Source: Lysobacteraceae bacterium NML08-0793
GTDB taxonomy: Bacteria > Pseudomonadota > Gammaproteobacteria > Xanthomonadales > Xanthomonadaceae
Reading direction: 5' to 3'
Assembly (NCBI GenBank): GCA_002798275.1
Contig: NWQR01000002.1
Coordinates: forward strand, 434,001-498,000
Length of the DNA: 64,000 nucleotides
Shown: piece by piece, positions 29,208-36,596 of the stretch
How the letters are laid out: the number at the start of each line of letters is the position of its first letter
Numbering within the stretch: position 1 is the first letter of the stretch
Made by a program: the position numbers and the translations under genes
The notes under the pieces: generated by a model
Databases searched by the model: none
Seen by the model: only the letters and a program-made list of their open reading frames with translations
What the model was told of the DNA's origin: nothing

Positions 29208-29834
29208 ATGATGATTCGCAAGATTGCTCCGCTGGCAGCCGCCGCTGCCCTCTTCGTGGCCGGCCCGGCCTTCGCCCAGTCCAAGGGTGACTTCACCTTG
29301 GGCTTCGGTGTTCATCAAGTAGCGCCGAAATCCAACAATGGCAAGCTCGCCAATGGCACCTTGGCCGTGGACGTGGGCAACAATATCCGTCCGACCATCA
29401 CCGGTGAATACTTCGTCGCCGACAACTTGGGGATCGAAGTCATCGCCGCCCTGCCGTTCAAGCACGACATCAATATCGACGGTCTGGGTCAGGTAGGCGA
29501 AACCAAGCACCTGCCGCCGACCCTGAGCCTGCAATACCACTTCGGTGAAGTGGACGGCAAAATCAAGCCGTTCGTCGGCGCTGGCGTGAACTACACCTGG
29601 TTCTACAGCGAAAAGACCCAAGGCGCGCTGGCTGGCAACGACCTGCGTCTTGGCAACTCTTGGGGTCTTGCTGCACACGCCGGCGTTGACTTTGCCCTGA
29701 GCGAAAAGAGCGCCTTCCGCGTTGACGTGCGCTGGATCGACATCGACACCAAGGTCAAGCTGAACAAGGCGCCGATCGGCACCGTCAATGTTGACCCGCT
29801 GGTGTACGGCGCATCCTATGTGATGAAGTTCTGA
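29208..29834 (+). CDS. ompW: OmpW family outer-membrane protein
   Basis: OmpW proteins are eight-stranded beta-barrels with a hydrophobic channel. The 208-residue precursor has a signal peptide ending in AFA (PLAAAAALFVAGPAFAQ), then alternating amphipathic strands with RPTITGEYFVADNLGIEVIA, PTLSLQYHFGE, KPFVGAGVNYTWFY and the C-terminal YVMKF ending in Phe, the outer-membrane insertion signal. AAGGAG at 29198-29203 serves ATGs at 29208 and 29211. Likely controlled by an FNR-type regulator through the box at 29130-29143. Confidence 0.93.
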   Translation: MMIRKIAPLAAAAALFVAGPAFAQSKGDFTLGFGVHQVAPKSNNGKLANGTLAVDVGNNIRPTITGEYFVADNLGIEVIAALPFKHDINIDGLGQVGETKHLPPTLSLQYHFGEVDGKIKPFVGAGVNYTWFYSEKTQGALAGNDLRLGNSWGLAAHAGVDFALSEKSAFRVDVRWIDIDTKVKLNKAPIGTVNVDPLVYGASYVMKF

Positions 29835-29859
29835 TCGAACCTGCCATCACAGCATCAAG

Positions 29860-29888
29860 AAGGCCATGCAAAACTGCATGGCCTTTCT
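29860..29888 (+). terminator. Intrinsic terminator after ompW
   Basis: Perfect 11-base arms 29860-29870 and 29875-29885 (AAGGCCATGCA / TGCATGGCCTT) with a 4-base AAAC loop, then TTTCTTG. The next gene converges, so it may act for both. Confidence 0.85.
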
Positions 29889-29907
29889 TGTTTTCCCGCT
29901 TCGCCTA

Positions 29908-30462
29908 TCAGGGCTGCAAGTTCAATGCTGCACGCACAGCGGCCTCGGTCGATTTCATGCCAGCACTACGACCCAGCGCCAGTGCTTCTTCCGGGCTCTT
30001 GCCTTCGTGCAGCGCCGCCATCAGAGCAAGCAGGCCGCCACTGCGATTGGCGCTGCCGCAATGCAGCAATACCGGGCCATCGGCCTGTTGCAGCAATTGA
30101 TGCAGACGTGCGGCATTTTCGGCATTGATGGCACTGCCATCGACAATCGGCAATTCCAGATATTTCATTCCGGCGGCGGTAACTTCGGCCTTTTCATCGC
30201 GCCCGGCAAGCTCATCCGGGCCACGCATATTCACCACGGTGGTGACGCCCTTGGCGGCAAAGGCTTGCCAGTCCTGCTCGGCGGGCTGACCTGCGCTGTA
30301 CACGCCTTCGCGGGGCGTGAACACCGGGATGCTCACCGCCAACGCCGTCTGTTTTTCGACAACGACCGGCGCGGCTGCCTCATCGCGCTTGGGTGGCTCG
30401 GCACAGGCCAGCAGCGTCAACACGGCCAGCGTCGGCAATGCAAATCGAATGGGATGGTTCAC
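29908..30462 (-). CDS. DUF442-like (beta-lactamase-hydrolase-like / PTP-fold) lipoprotein
   Basis: The 184-residue precursor has a lipobox LLAC (Cys20) and a PTP-like domain with the phosphate-loop HCGSANRSGG (Cys134, Arg139). HC-GSANR is characteristic of DUF442 domains, which are found fused to or beside persulfide dioxygenases (Blh) and are suspected to act on sulfur compounds or phosphate esters. This copy is a periplasm-facing lipoprotein, unlike the usual cytoplasmic ones. Its ATG overlaps the DUF3365 stop. It is divergent from the rhodanese/BigR operon, which suggests a related job (inference). Confidence 0.78.
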   Translation of the reverse strand: MNHPIRFALPTLAVLTLLACAEPPKRDEAAAPVVVEKQTALAVSIPVFTPREGVYSAGQPAEQDWQAFAAKGVTTVVNMRGPDELAGRDEKAEVTAAGMKYLELPIVDGSAINAENAARLHQLLQQADGPVLLHCGSANRSGGLLALMAALHEGKSPEEALALGRSAGMKSTEAAVRAALNLQP

Positions 30463-31106
30463 AGGTTTTCTCCTTGGTTGGAAACAACGGGGCTGGATGG
30501 CACCTCCACCCAGAGGGCGCCACGCAAATCGCCTGCCTCAAAGCCGGTGGCAGTATCTTCGGGATAGTTCTGCGCCAAGGCAGTGCGAACCGGCTCGGCC
30601 AGTTGCTGGCCGTGGCAGGCAAGACAGGCCGGCTGCACTTCGATGGCTTTCATCATGCGCAGCGCCACGCCCTCGGGCAATTGCTGGCTGCTTACAAAGG
30701 AAAGCTCGCTGGGTACGGCGCCGCTCGCCACGCGGTTGCGAAAATCTTCCAGCACTTTGGACTGCCAGCCATCAATCGCATTCTGCGGGTTTCTGACCCG
30801 GTGAGGGACTGGAATCCGCCCAATCTGGACACCATGTTCTTTGGCAACTGCCGCCGCAATGCCCGGCGCTTCGGCCTTGCAAAAACCAATCGCCGCGACC
30901 GGGCCTTCGCTGCCGAGCTTTTCTTTCAAAGCCGCCTGCAACCGTTCAGAAAACGCCTTGGCTGCCTGCTGGGCGCGCAATTTGGCAGCTTCTTCCGCAT
31001 CGTTTTGCGCCATCTCCATCTGGGCTGCCGGTTGCAGCGTCGCCTCCGGCGCTGCTTGGCAGGCCGCCAGCATCGGCAGCAGCCCGCACCAAATCCAAGA
31101 CTTCAT
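30459..31106 (-). CDS. DUF3365-type haem-binding lipoprotein
   Basis: The 215-residue precursor has a lipobox LAAC (Cys16) and one c-type haem motif, Cys161-LA-Cys164-His165 (PACLACHGQ). The surrounding FCKAEAPGIAAAVAKEHGVQIGR and RNPQNAIDGWQSKVLEDF patterns are typical of DUF3365 (Tll0287-like) haem sensor or redox domains. It should be exported and matured by the cytochrome c system. It is the first gene of a two-gene unit with the DUF442-like lipoprotein and is divergent from rhodanese, sharing a 71-base intergenic region. Its function is unknown; electron transfer or gas/sulfide sensing are possibilities. Confidence 0.82.
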   Translation of the reverse strand: MKSWIWCGLLPMLAACQAAPEATLQPAAQMEMAQNDAEEAAKLRAQQAAKAFSERLQAALKEKLGSEGPVAAIGFCKAEAPGIAAAVAKEHGVQIGRIPVPHRVRNPQNAIDGWQSKVLEDFRNRVASGAVPSELSFVSSQQLPEGVALRMMKAIEVQPACLACHGQQLAEPVRTALAQNYPEDTATGFEAGDLRGALWVEVPSSPVVSNQGENL

Positions 31107-31116
31107 GTTCCACCCT

Positions 31117-31147
31117 TGTGTATAAGAAAATTCTTAATCAAGTGTAT
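31117..31147. promoter_or_regulatory. Candidate operator/promoter in the divergent sulfur-cluster gap
   Basis: The 71-base gap 31107-31177 is AT-rich against GC-rich neighbours. It holds a 14-base dyad at 31123-31136 (TAAGAA-AA-TTCTTA) and two GTGTAT direct copies at 31118-31123 and 31142-31147. Self-regulated ArsR-type repressors bind such AT-rich dyads. TATCAT at 31145-31150 could be the plus-strand -10; TTGACA at 31160 is too close to the start to be its -35. Confidence 0.5.
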
Positions 31148-31177
31148 CATTCCATCCACTTGACACAGGAGTTTTCC

Positions 31178-31537
31178 ATGACCGTCTCTGCCGCCGAACT
31201 TGTCGCCGCCGCACGCCAGCGCATTCGTGAAGTCTCGCCGGGCGAGTTTCATCAAGACCGCAAAGCCGCGCTTTTGATTGATGTCCGCGAGCCGGCCGAA
31301 TTTGCCAGCGGCCATCTCGAAGGCGCGGTAAACATCCCGCGCGGGGTGCTGGAGTTCCAAATCGACGCTCATCCTGCCGCCGGGCGCGATGCGGCGCTGG
31401 TGATTTATTGCCGCACCGGCGGGCGGGCGGCACTGGCCGCCGAAAGCCTGCAACGGCTCGGCTTTGCCGATGTGCGTTCGATAAGCGGCGGCATCGAAGC
31501 CTGGTGCGCCGACGGCCTGCCCATTATCACCCCATGA
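31178..31537 (+). CDS. Rhodanese-domain sulfurtransferase
   Basis: This 119-residue single-domain rhodanese transfers sulfane sulfur through catalytic Cys78 in the loop YCRTGGRAA; LLIDVREPAEFASGHLEGAVNIP and the C-terminal ISGGIEAWCADGLP are standard. CAGGAG seven bases upstream fixes the ATG at 31178. It leads a plus-strand operon with a BigR-like repressor, persulfide dioxygenase and YeeE/YedE transporters, so it probably moves sulfur between persulfides and sulfite/thiosulfate. Confidence 0.92.
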   Translation: MTVSAAELVAAARQRIREVSPGEFHQDRKAALLIDVREPAEFASGHLEGAVNIPRGVLEFQIDAHPAAGRDAALVIYCRTGGRAALAAESLQRLGFADVRSISGGIEAWCADGLPIITP

Positions 31538-31851
31538 ACATCCCGGACGAAGCCGAAATTCTCGCCCATGTGGGGGAAGCCACGGCACTGCTAAAGGCGC
31601 TGGCCAATGAAAACCGCCTATTGCTGCTTTGTCGGCTGGTCAATGGCGAGCAGTCGGTCAGCGCCCTGCATGCCGGCATCGCCCTCAGCCAGCCCGCGCT
31701 TTCGCAGCATCTGGCCATCCTGCGAAACGAAGGGCTGGTGAGCACCCGCCGGGAAGCCCAAACCATTTATTACTCACTTGCCGATGGCCCGGCCAAGCGC
31801 GTTCTTGGCACCCTCCATGCGATTTACTGCGCCCCCGAATCTTCGACCTGA
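31534..31851 (+). CDS. ArsR family repressor, BigR/SqrR-like
   Basis: The 105-residue winged-helix protein (LALSQPALSQHLAILRNEGLVS is the recognition region: helix-turn-helix at about residues 50-70) has exactly two cysteines, Cys33 (LLLCRLV) and Cys99 (AIYCAP), 66 residues apart. BigR (Cys42/Cys108) and SqrR (Cys41/Cys107), which sense persulfides by cross-linking, have the same spacing. It is therefore the probable repressor of this operon, derepressed by sulfide or polysulfide. The start at 31534 overlaps the rhodanese stop by ATGA. Confidence 0.88.
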   Translation: MNIPDEAEILAHVGEATALLKALANENRLLLLCRLVNGEQSVSALHAGIALSQPALSQHLAILRNEGLVSTRREAQTIYYSLADGPAKRVLGTLHAIYCAPESST

Positions 31852-31862
31852 TCTGACTTGCC

Positions 31863-32729
31863 ATGCACGCTCAAGTACATCCGTTTTTTCATGCCCCAAG
31901 CAATACTTGGAGCTATATCGTTGCCGACCCGGCGACCGGCTGCGCAGCCATCATCGACAGCGTACTGGACTTTGACTTCAATTCCGGCCGCACCGCCAGC
32001 AACAGCGCAGAACAACTACTGGCCCATGTCCGCCAGCAGGGGCTGCACGTGCAGTGGCTGCTGGAAACCCATGCGCATGCGGATCATTTTTCCGCTGCCC
32101 ACTGGCTGAAAAAACACCATTTTGCCGATGCCCGTATCGCCATCGGGGCTGGCATCACCCACGTGCAGAAAACCTTCTGCCCGATATTCAATCTGGGCGA
32201 ACACTTCCCGGTGGACGGCTCGCAATTTGACCATTTGTTTGCCCCCGGCGAGAAGTTTTCCATCGGCCAGTTGCCGGCGGAAGTCATCCCGGTGCCCGGA
32301 CATACCAGCGACAGCAATGCGTTCCTGATTGACGATGCGCTGTTTGTCGGCGACTCGCTGTTCATGCCCGATGGCGGCACGGCACGCTGCGATTTTCCCG
32401 GCGGCGATGCCGCCACCCTGTATCAATCCATCCAGCGGCTCTATGCCCTGCCCGATGACACACGGGTATTTGTCTGTCACGACTATGCGCCCGGCGGACG
32501 CGAGTTCCGCTGCCAAACCAGCATTGCCGAACAGAAGGCCGACAACATCCACGTCCGCGCCGACACCAGTGAAGCCCAATTCGTCGCCTTGCGCACGGCT
32601 CGCGATGCCACGCTTGAAATGCCGCGCCTGCTGTTGCCCGCCGTACAAGTGAATATCCGCGCCGGTGCCTTGCCCGCGCCCGAAAACAACGGCGTGCGCT
32701 ATCTGAAAATCCCGCTGGATACCCTGTGA
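31863..32729 (+). CDS. Persulfide dioxygenase, Blh/ETHE1-like metallo-beta-lactamase fold
   Basis: This enzyme oxidises glutathione persulfide to sulfite with an Fe(II) centre. The 288-residue protein carries THAHADH (His70, His72, Asp74, His75), His147 in PVPGHTSDS, and Asp164 in VGDSLFMPDGGTARCDFPGG, the last stretch typical of Blh-type persulfide dioxygenases from Xylella and Agrobacterium. Family two-His/one-Asp iron ligation is known; only the motifs are seen here. It follows the repressor by 11 bases. Confidence 0.92.
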   Translation: MHAQVHPFFHAPSNTWSYIVADPATGCAAIIDSVLDFDFNSGRTASNSAEQLLAHVRQQGLHVQWLLETHAHADHFSAAHWLKKHHFADARIAIGAGITHVQKTFCPIFNLGEHFPVDGSQFDHLFAPGEKFSIGQLPAEVIPVPGHTSDSNAFLIDDALFVGDSLFMPDGGTARCDFPGGDAATLYQSIQRLYALPDDTRVFVCHDYAPGGREFRCQTSIAEQKADNIHVRADTSEAQFVALRTARDATLEMPRLLLPAVQVNIRAGALPAPENNGVRYLKIPLDTL

Positions 32730-32748
32730 ATCTTTCCGAGGCCACCCC

Positions 32749-33183
32749 ATGATGACAACATCCTTCACTCCTTGGTCTGCACTGGCCGGCGGCGCACTGA
32801 TCGGCCTTGCCGCCCTGCTGCTGTTTGCAGGTATCGGTCGCATTGCTGGTATCAGCGGCATCCTGAACCATGCAATGGAAACCGCCGAAGGTCGCAGCTG
32901 GCGCTGGCTGTTCTTGCTGGGGCTTATCGGCGGCGTGGCCGTACCCGCGCTCTATGGCCTAGTTGACGGCCAGCCTTCGCCCGCCCCGCTGCCGCTGCTG
33001 ATTCTGGCCGGGTTTCTGGTCGGCTTCGGCACGCGCCTTGGCAATGGCTGCACCAGCGGCCACGGCATCTGCGGCTTGGCACGGCTGTCCAAACGCTCGC
33101 TGGCTGCGGTACTGACATTCATGGGCACCGGCTTCATCACCGTATTCGTGCTGCGCCATCTGCTGCAAGGTGGCCTGTCATGA
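32749..33183 (+). CDS. YeeE/YedE family sulfur-compound transporter, first half
   Basis: The 144-residue membrane protein has about four helices and the conserved GFLVGFGTRLGNGCTSGHGICGLARLS, whose cysteine and glycine-rich loop lines the pore of YeeE/YedE thiosulfate carriers. It is the PmpA-like half of a two-gene transporter seen in Xylella and Acinetobacter sulfur operons. It overlaps the next gene by ATGA. Confidence 0.9.
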   Translation: MMTTSFTPWSALAGGALIGLAALLLFAGIGRIAGISGILNHAMETAEGRSWRWLFLLGLIGGVAVPALYGLVDGQPSPAPLPLLILAGFLVGFGTRLGNGCTSGHGICGLARLSKRSLAAVLTFMGTGFITVFVLRHLLQGGLS

Positions 33184-33638
33184 CCCATGCCATCGCACTT
33201 ATCGCCGGCCTGCTGTTTGGCCTGGGACTGACCCTTTCGGGCATGGTGAATCCGCACAAGGTGCTGAACTTTCTTGACCTAGCAGGCGTATGGGACCCCT
33301 CCTTGGCGCTGGTGATGGGCGGCGCACTGGCCATCACCACACCCGGTTTCTGGCTGCTGCGTCGCCGTGCGCGCGCCTGCAATGGCCAAGCCCTGCCCGC
33401 CCCTGTTGACCGCCGAATCGACAAACGGCTGCTTGTCGGCAGTGCGCTATTCGGTATCGGCTGGGGACTAGCCGGTTACTGTCCCGGCCCCGCGATTGGC
33501 AGCTTGGCGTTTATCCTGCAAAGCCTGACCAATGGCACGGCCCACGGCTTTCCCGCGCTGGGACTCATCTGCTTCATCGCGGCCATGCTGGCCGGCTCGC
33601 AATTGGCGCGGCGTGTTTTAGGCAGCAAGGCAGGTTGA
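33180..33638 (+). CDS. YeeE/YedE family transporter, second half (DUF6691)
   Basis: The 152-residue membrane protein is the PmpB-like partner of the preceding gene: LFGLGLTLSGMVNPHKVLNFLDLAGVWDPSLALVMGGAL at the N-terminus and IGWGLAGYCPGPAIGSLAF with the conserved Cys in the second half-repeat. The two halves should form one YeeE-like carrier for thiosulfate, sulfide or polysulfide. It ends the sulfur operon; a hairpin spans its stop. Confidence 0.9.
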   Translation: MTHAIALIAGLLFGLGLTLSGMVNPHKVLNFLDLAGVWDPSLALVMGGALAITTPGFWLLRRRARACNGQALPAPVDRRIDKRLLVGSALFGIGWGLAGYCPGPAIGSLAFILQSLTNGTAHGFPALGLICFIAAMLAGSQLARRVLGSKAG

Positions 33639-33649
33639 TCGCCTAAAAC
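33615..33649 (+). terminator. Hairpin spanning the end of the sulfur operon
   Basis: Arms 33615-33623 and 33641-33649 are perfect 9-base complements (GTTTTAGGC / GCCTAAAAC) with a 17-base loop that contains the stop codon. No T-run follows, so the terminator call is weak. The rest of the gap to 33808 contains a second 7-base inverted repeat (33668-33674 / 33699-33705) and no gene that I can support. Confidence 0.4.
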
Positions 33650-33808
33650 GAAATACGCCGTACCGACAGCCGTTCTACACTTGCGGCCAACAGCCTACAA
33701 CGGCTTGGTTCTGGTAGTGTGCGCTCCATCGCCGAGGATATTGAAGCCTTACAAGCGGATAAGCTCGATGCTCCTTTGCTTGCCGCGTCCGGCCGATCTC
33801 CATGTCAT

Positions 33809-34147
33809 TTACTTCAGCAAATGCAGCACCTTGATACTGAAAGTATCTCTCACACTCAAGGTATGCATATCGACATGAGCGAAGTCAAAAACACCGCTTT
33901 CAACCGTGTACTGGTACATCTTGCGTTCGGAAAGCTCATAAAAATAGCCTGCAAATTCAATCGGGGAATCTACGTCATCATTGTTTTCGACAAAGTCGGT
34001 GAAGCGGATTTGCGCTGAATCTACAGCCAAACGCTGCTCAATAGTCTTGAACCACTGCGGAAACTCATCGGCAAGCGATTGTGTCAACTCCATAATGTCT
34101 TCGATGAAGACCTCATCGGAAATATCCTCAAAATTCATGGGTTCCAT
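33809..34147 (-). CDS. Small acidic orphan protein
   Basis: I do not recognise this 112-residue protein. It is strongly acidic (MEPMNFEDISDEVFIEDIMEL, TDFVENNDDVDSPIEF), lacks a signal peptide, membrane helix or cysteine, and looks like a compact alpha/beta domain (FAGYFYELSERKMYQYTVESG). Its DNA is visibly less GC-rich than the flanking genes and its codon use is softer, a sign of transfer or of an orphan. Size, acidity and isolation resemble bacterial immunity proteins, but no toxin partner is nearby. The flanking gaps contain no integrase or repeats. Confidence 0.6.
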   Translation of the reverse strand: MEPMNFEDISDEVFIEDIMELTQSLADEFPQWFKTIEQRLAVDSAQIRFTDFVENNDDVDSPIEFAGYFYELSERKMYQYTVESGVFDFAHVDMHTLSVRDTFSIKVLHLLK

Positions 34148-34201
34148 CGTGAAAGCCTGCTTGAACCAAAATGGGTTTCATTTTGCCAAAATACCAGTCG
34201 C

Positions 34202-34690
34202 TCAAAGCTCAACTGCCCGGTCATTGATTTGTCGAAACTCGAACGTCATTTTCTCCGACCACGGCAAGGCTTCCGCTTGCCCGTCCTGCCAGCGTATCAA
34301 CGGCGAAAAACGCCAGCTCTGCACCGCCTCCAGCACGGCATCGACAAAGGCTTGCGGCACGCTTTCGCCGTCCATTTCCGGTAGCACCTCGGTCACGGCA
34401 CCTTCGGTATCAACAATCATCCGCACCGTGACAAAAACCGGCGGCAAGCGCGCTGCAAGCAAGTGCTCGGGATAGCGCGGCGCGGCGTTTTCTGCATCGG
34501 CCACCAGCGGGTCAAAGCGCACCCCTGCAAGCATCGGGTAGCGCTCATCCTGCGGATCTTGCTGCACGTTTTGCCGTACTTGACCATCCGCCCGCCAGCC
34601 CTGCGCCCTGGCTGTAGTCGCAAGCGGTTTGCGGCTTGCACAGCCGCAAACCATGGCCAGTAGCAACAGGACGGAAACGACGCTGCGCAT
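34202..34690 (-). CDS. TonB C-terminal-domain-like lipoprotein
   Basis: The 162-residue precursor has a lipobox VCGC (Cys17). After an extended region it has a TonB-like C-domain (VFVTVRMIVDTEGAVTEVLPEM ... FVDAVLEAVQSWRFSPLIRWQDGQAEALPW), recalling the TonB_C fold of energy transducers, but it has no N-terminal TonB membrane helix or Pro-rich rod. It overlaps the M56 gene stop by one base (TAATG), so the two are co-translated. It probably works with the M56-TonB protein; the role is unknown. Confidence 0.72.
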   Translation of the reverse strand: MRSVVSVLLLLAMVCGCASRKPLATTARAQGWRADGQVRQNVQQDPQDERYPMLAGVRFDPLVADAENAAPRYPEHLLAARLPPVFVTVRMIVDTEGAVTEVLPEMDGESVPQAFVDAVLEAVQSWRFSPLIRWQDGQAEALPWSEKMTFEFRQINDRAVEL

Positions 34691-36234
34691 TATTTGTCCT
34701 GCACAAAGGCAAAGTCGATATAGCCGCTGGTTTCCGCGCCTTGCGGCTGAAACCGTACTTCACTCATGGCGCTCATCACCGCCGCATCGAACACGCCGAC
34801 AGGCTCGGAGCTTCCCATCTTGGCATGCTTTAGCGTGCCATCCGCATTGATGTCCACCAGCACCCTCACCTTGCCCTCAATGCCGGCCTTTAGCGCCTCT
34901 GGTGGGTATATCGGAGTCGGCCGCTTGATGACCCTGTGCACCACATCGCTGCCTTGTGCGGCCTGAAGGTTCAACTCTTCAGCCTGTGCCCACGCCGCTT
35001 GTCTATCGCGCGGCGTAACCGATGCCGACAAAACCGGCGAATCGGCATTGCTGCCGGTGCGTAGAGTGCCAGTTTTGCCTGCTGCCAGCACCAAGGTGAC
35101 GGGTGCCGCAGAGGCCTGGCCCTGTTGCCAGATTTTTCCATCGATGCGAAAAGCCAGTGTCTCCCCCATGCGCACCGGGTTTATTTGCCCTGAAAAGGAC
35201 AAATCGCCAGCATCGGTCTTGATTGCAAACTGGCGGCCATAACCTTCGCTCAATCTGAAGCTGTGCGCTTTTTGTCCATTCAAACCCAACTGGATTTCGG
35301 CGCTGTAATCATTTTGCGTACTGCTTGCCACCTGACTTGCCGCAGGCTGCATCGCCCAAGCTGCAAAGCCGCTGGCCAGGGCCAGTGATATCGCAACCCC
35401 AAGCCCCGCTACCTGCAGGGAGTTTTGCGGAAGTTTTCTTTGCATTTGCATGACTCTCTCCTTCAGTGGATGCGAGCTGCCCCAATGGCAGCCCACGGGC
35501 AGTGAAACGCTTGCGATATGGGTTTTCAGCATGGCGCCGGCATAGGCGCGGCGCGCACCGGGCTGCTGTTGCAGCACCCGCGCATCGCAGGCCAGCTCCT
35601 GATCGTGGCGGAAGCGCGCGACAGCAAAATGCAGCAACGGGTTGAACCAAAACAACACCCGCAAAACAGCCGCGAGTGCATTGCCCGGCATATCGAACGA
35701 ATGGCGGTGTGCGTTTTCATGCAGCAGCATCAAATGCCGCTCGTGCGGGTCATAGCGCGTTTCAAAATCCACAGGCAGGATGATGCGTGGCCGAAAAACC
35801 CCAATCAATGCCGGCAATCCGACCCGTGTCTCGGCCTGCCACACCCCATCAGCACGGCGCTGCAAGCGGCCAAGACCGTGCAAAAAACGCGATTGCTGCC
35901 AAGTCAGCCAGACCGCCATCAGCAACATGCCAAGCAGCCATAGCGCAAGAAAAGCCGTGGCATGCTCGGTGCTCTGCGGCAGGGGCGAAGCAGCCTCATG
36001 GCCGGTAACGAAAACCCCGAGTCCCGCAAGCGGCATCTCAGGCATGGCCATCTTGCGTGCCGGCAAGAGACTGCCAAGCAGCGACAGCGGCAGCCACCAC
36101 CACAAGGCATAAGCGACCTGTGTGCCAAATCGGCGGCGCACGGGCTTGCGCAGCAGCAGTATCAGCACGATGGCAGCACTGCTGATCACGGTGGCGTATT
36201 GCAGCCAGGCAAGCAGCTCAATGCGCGTCATCAT
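34690..36234 (-). CDS. BlaR1-type M56 membrane metallopeptidase with TonB C-terminal domain
   Basis: The 514-residue protein has three or four N-terminal membrane helices, a zinc protease site His172-Glu173-Asn-Ala-His176 (LLHENAHRHSFD) followed by the conserved ELACDARVL, a further membrane helix near 275-295, a periplasmic beta-rich region and a TonB-like C-domain (TPIYPPEALKAGIEGKVRVL ... VMSAMSEVRFQPQG, about 430-510). In BlaR1 the periplasmic part is a penicillin-sensor domain; here it is replaced by the TonB-type domain, so the signal must differ. It overlaps blaI by 17 bases. Confidence 0.88.
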   Translation of the reverse strand: MMTRIELLAWLQYATVISSAAIVLILLLRKPVRRRFGTQVAYALWWWLPLSLLGSLLPARKMAMPEMPLAGLGVFVTGHEAASPLPQSTEHATAFLALWLLGMLLMAVWLTWQQSRFLHGLGRLQRRADGVWQAETRVGLPALIGVFRPRIILPVDFETRYDPHERHLMLLHENAHRHSFDMPGNALAAVLRVLFWFNPLLHFAVARFRHDQELACDARVLQQQPGARRAYAGAMLKTHIASVSLPVGCHWGSSHPLKERVMQMQRKLPQNSLQVAGLGVAISLALASGFAAWAMQPAASQVASSTQNDYSAEIQLGLNGQKAHSFRLSEGYGRQFAIKTDAGDLSFSGQINPVRMGETLAFRIDGKIWQQGQASAAPVTLVLAAGKTGTLRTGSNADSPVLSASVTPRDRQAAWAQAEELNLQAAQGSDVVHRVIKRPTPIYPPEALKAGIEGKVRVLVDINADGTLKHAKMGSSEPVGVFDAAVMSAMSEVRFQPQGAETSGYIDFAFVQDK

Positions 36235-36589
36235 CCAGCGCCTCTATCAAGCTGCGCAGCTCGGCAATATCCTTGCGGCTCAATTTGCGCTGCGCGGAAA
36301 AATGCGCCACCAGCGGCGCAACCTGGCCGCCGAACAGGCGCTGCAACAGCGTCTGGCTTTCGTCGGTCAGCCAGTCCACCCGGGCAAGCTGCGGCGCGTA
36401 CAAATAGCGCCGCCCTTCGCGCTCGGCGCTAATCGCGCCTTTGTTAAGCAGACGATTCAGCAGGGTCTTGATGGTCGGCTCCTGCCAGTCATGGCTTTTG
36501 GCCAGCGCGGCTACCACTTCTTCGGCACTTTGCGGTGACCTCTCCCAGAGCACTTCCATCACCGCGGATTCGGCTTCGCTGATTTTCAT
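36218..36589 (-). CDS. blaI: BlaI/MecI/CopY family transcriptional repressor
   Basis: The 123-residue protein has the family winged helix at the N-terminus (ISEAESAVMEVLWERSPQSAEEVV ... TIKTLLNRLLNKGAI) and a helical dimer domain that is cut by the paired M56 protease in related systems. It is the first gene of a blaI-M56-lipoprotein unit. Two perfect ATTACA-N2-TGTAAT operators lie directly upstream, one over the -10 and one just before the start codon, so it very likely represses its own operon. Confidence 0.92.
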   Translation of the reverse strand: MKISEAESAVMEVLWERSPQSAEEVVAALAKSHDWQEPTIKTLLNRLLNKGAISAEREGRRYLYAPQLARVDWLTDESQTLLQRLFGGQVAPLVAHFSAQRKLSRKDIAELRSLIEALDDDAH

Positions 36590-36596
36590 GAGTTTG

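Noticed and set aside
31160-31165. TTGACA as a -35 for the rhodanese operon
   Set aside because: It lies immediately before the ribosome-binding site CAGGAG, leaving no room for a -10 and transcription start before the ATG.
33615-33705. Integron attC site beside the orphan gene
   Set aside because: The GTTTTAGGC / GCCTAAAAC hairpin looks superficially similar, but the core GTTRRRY and inverse core RYYYAAC are not matched and no integrase or neighbouring cassette is present.
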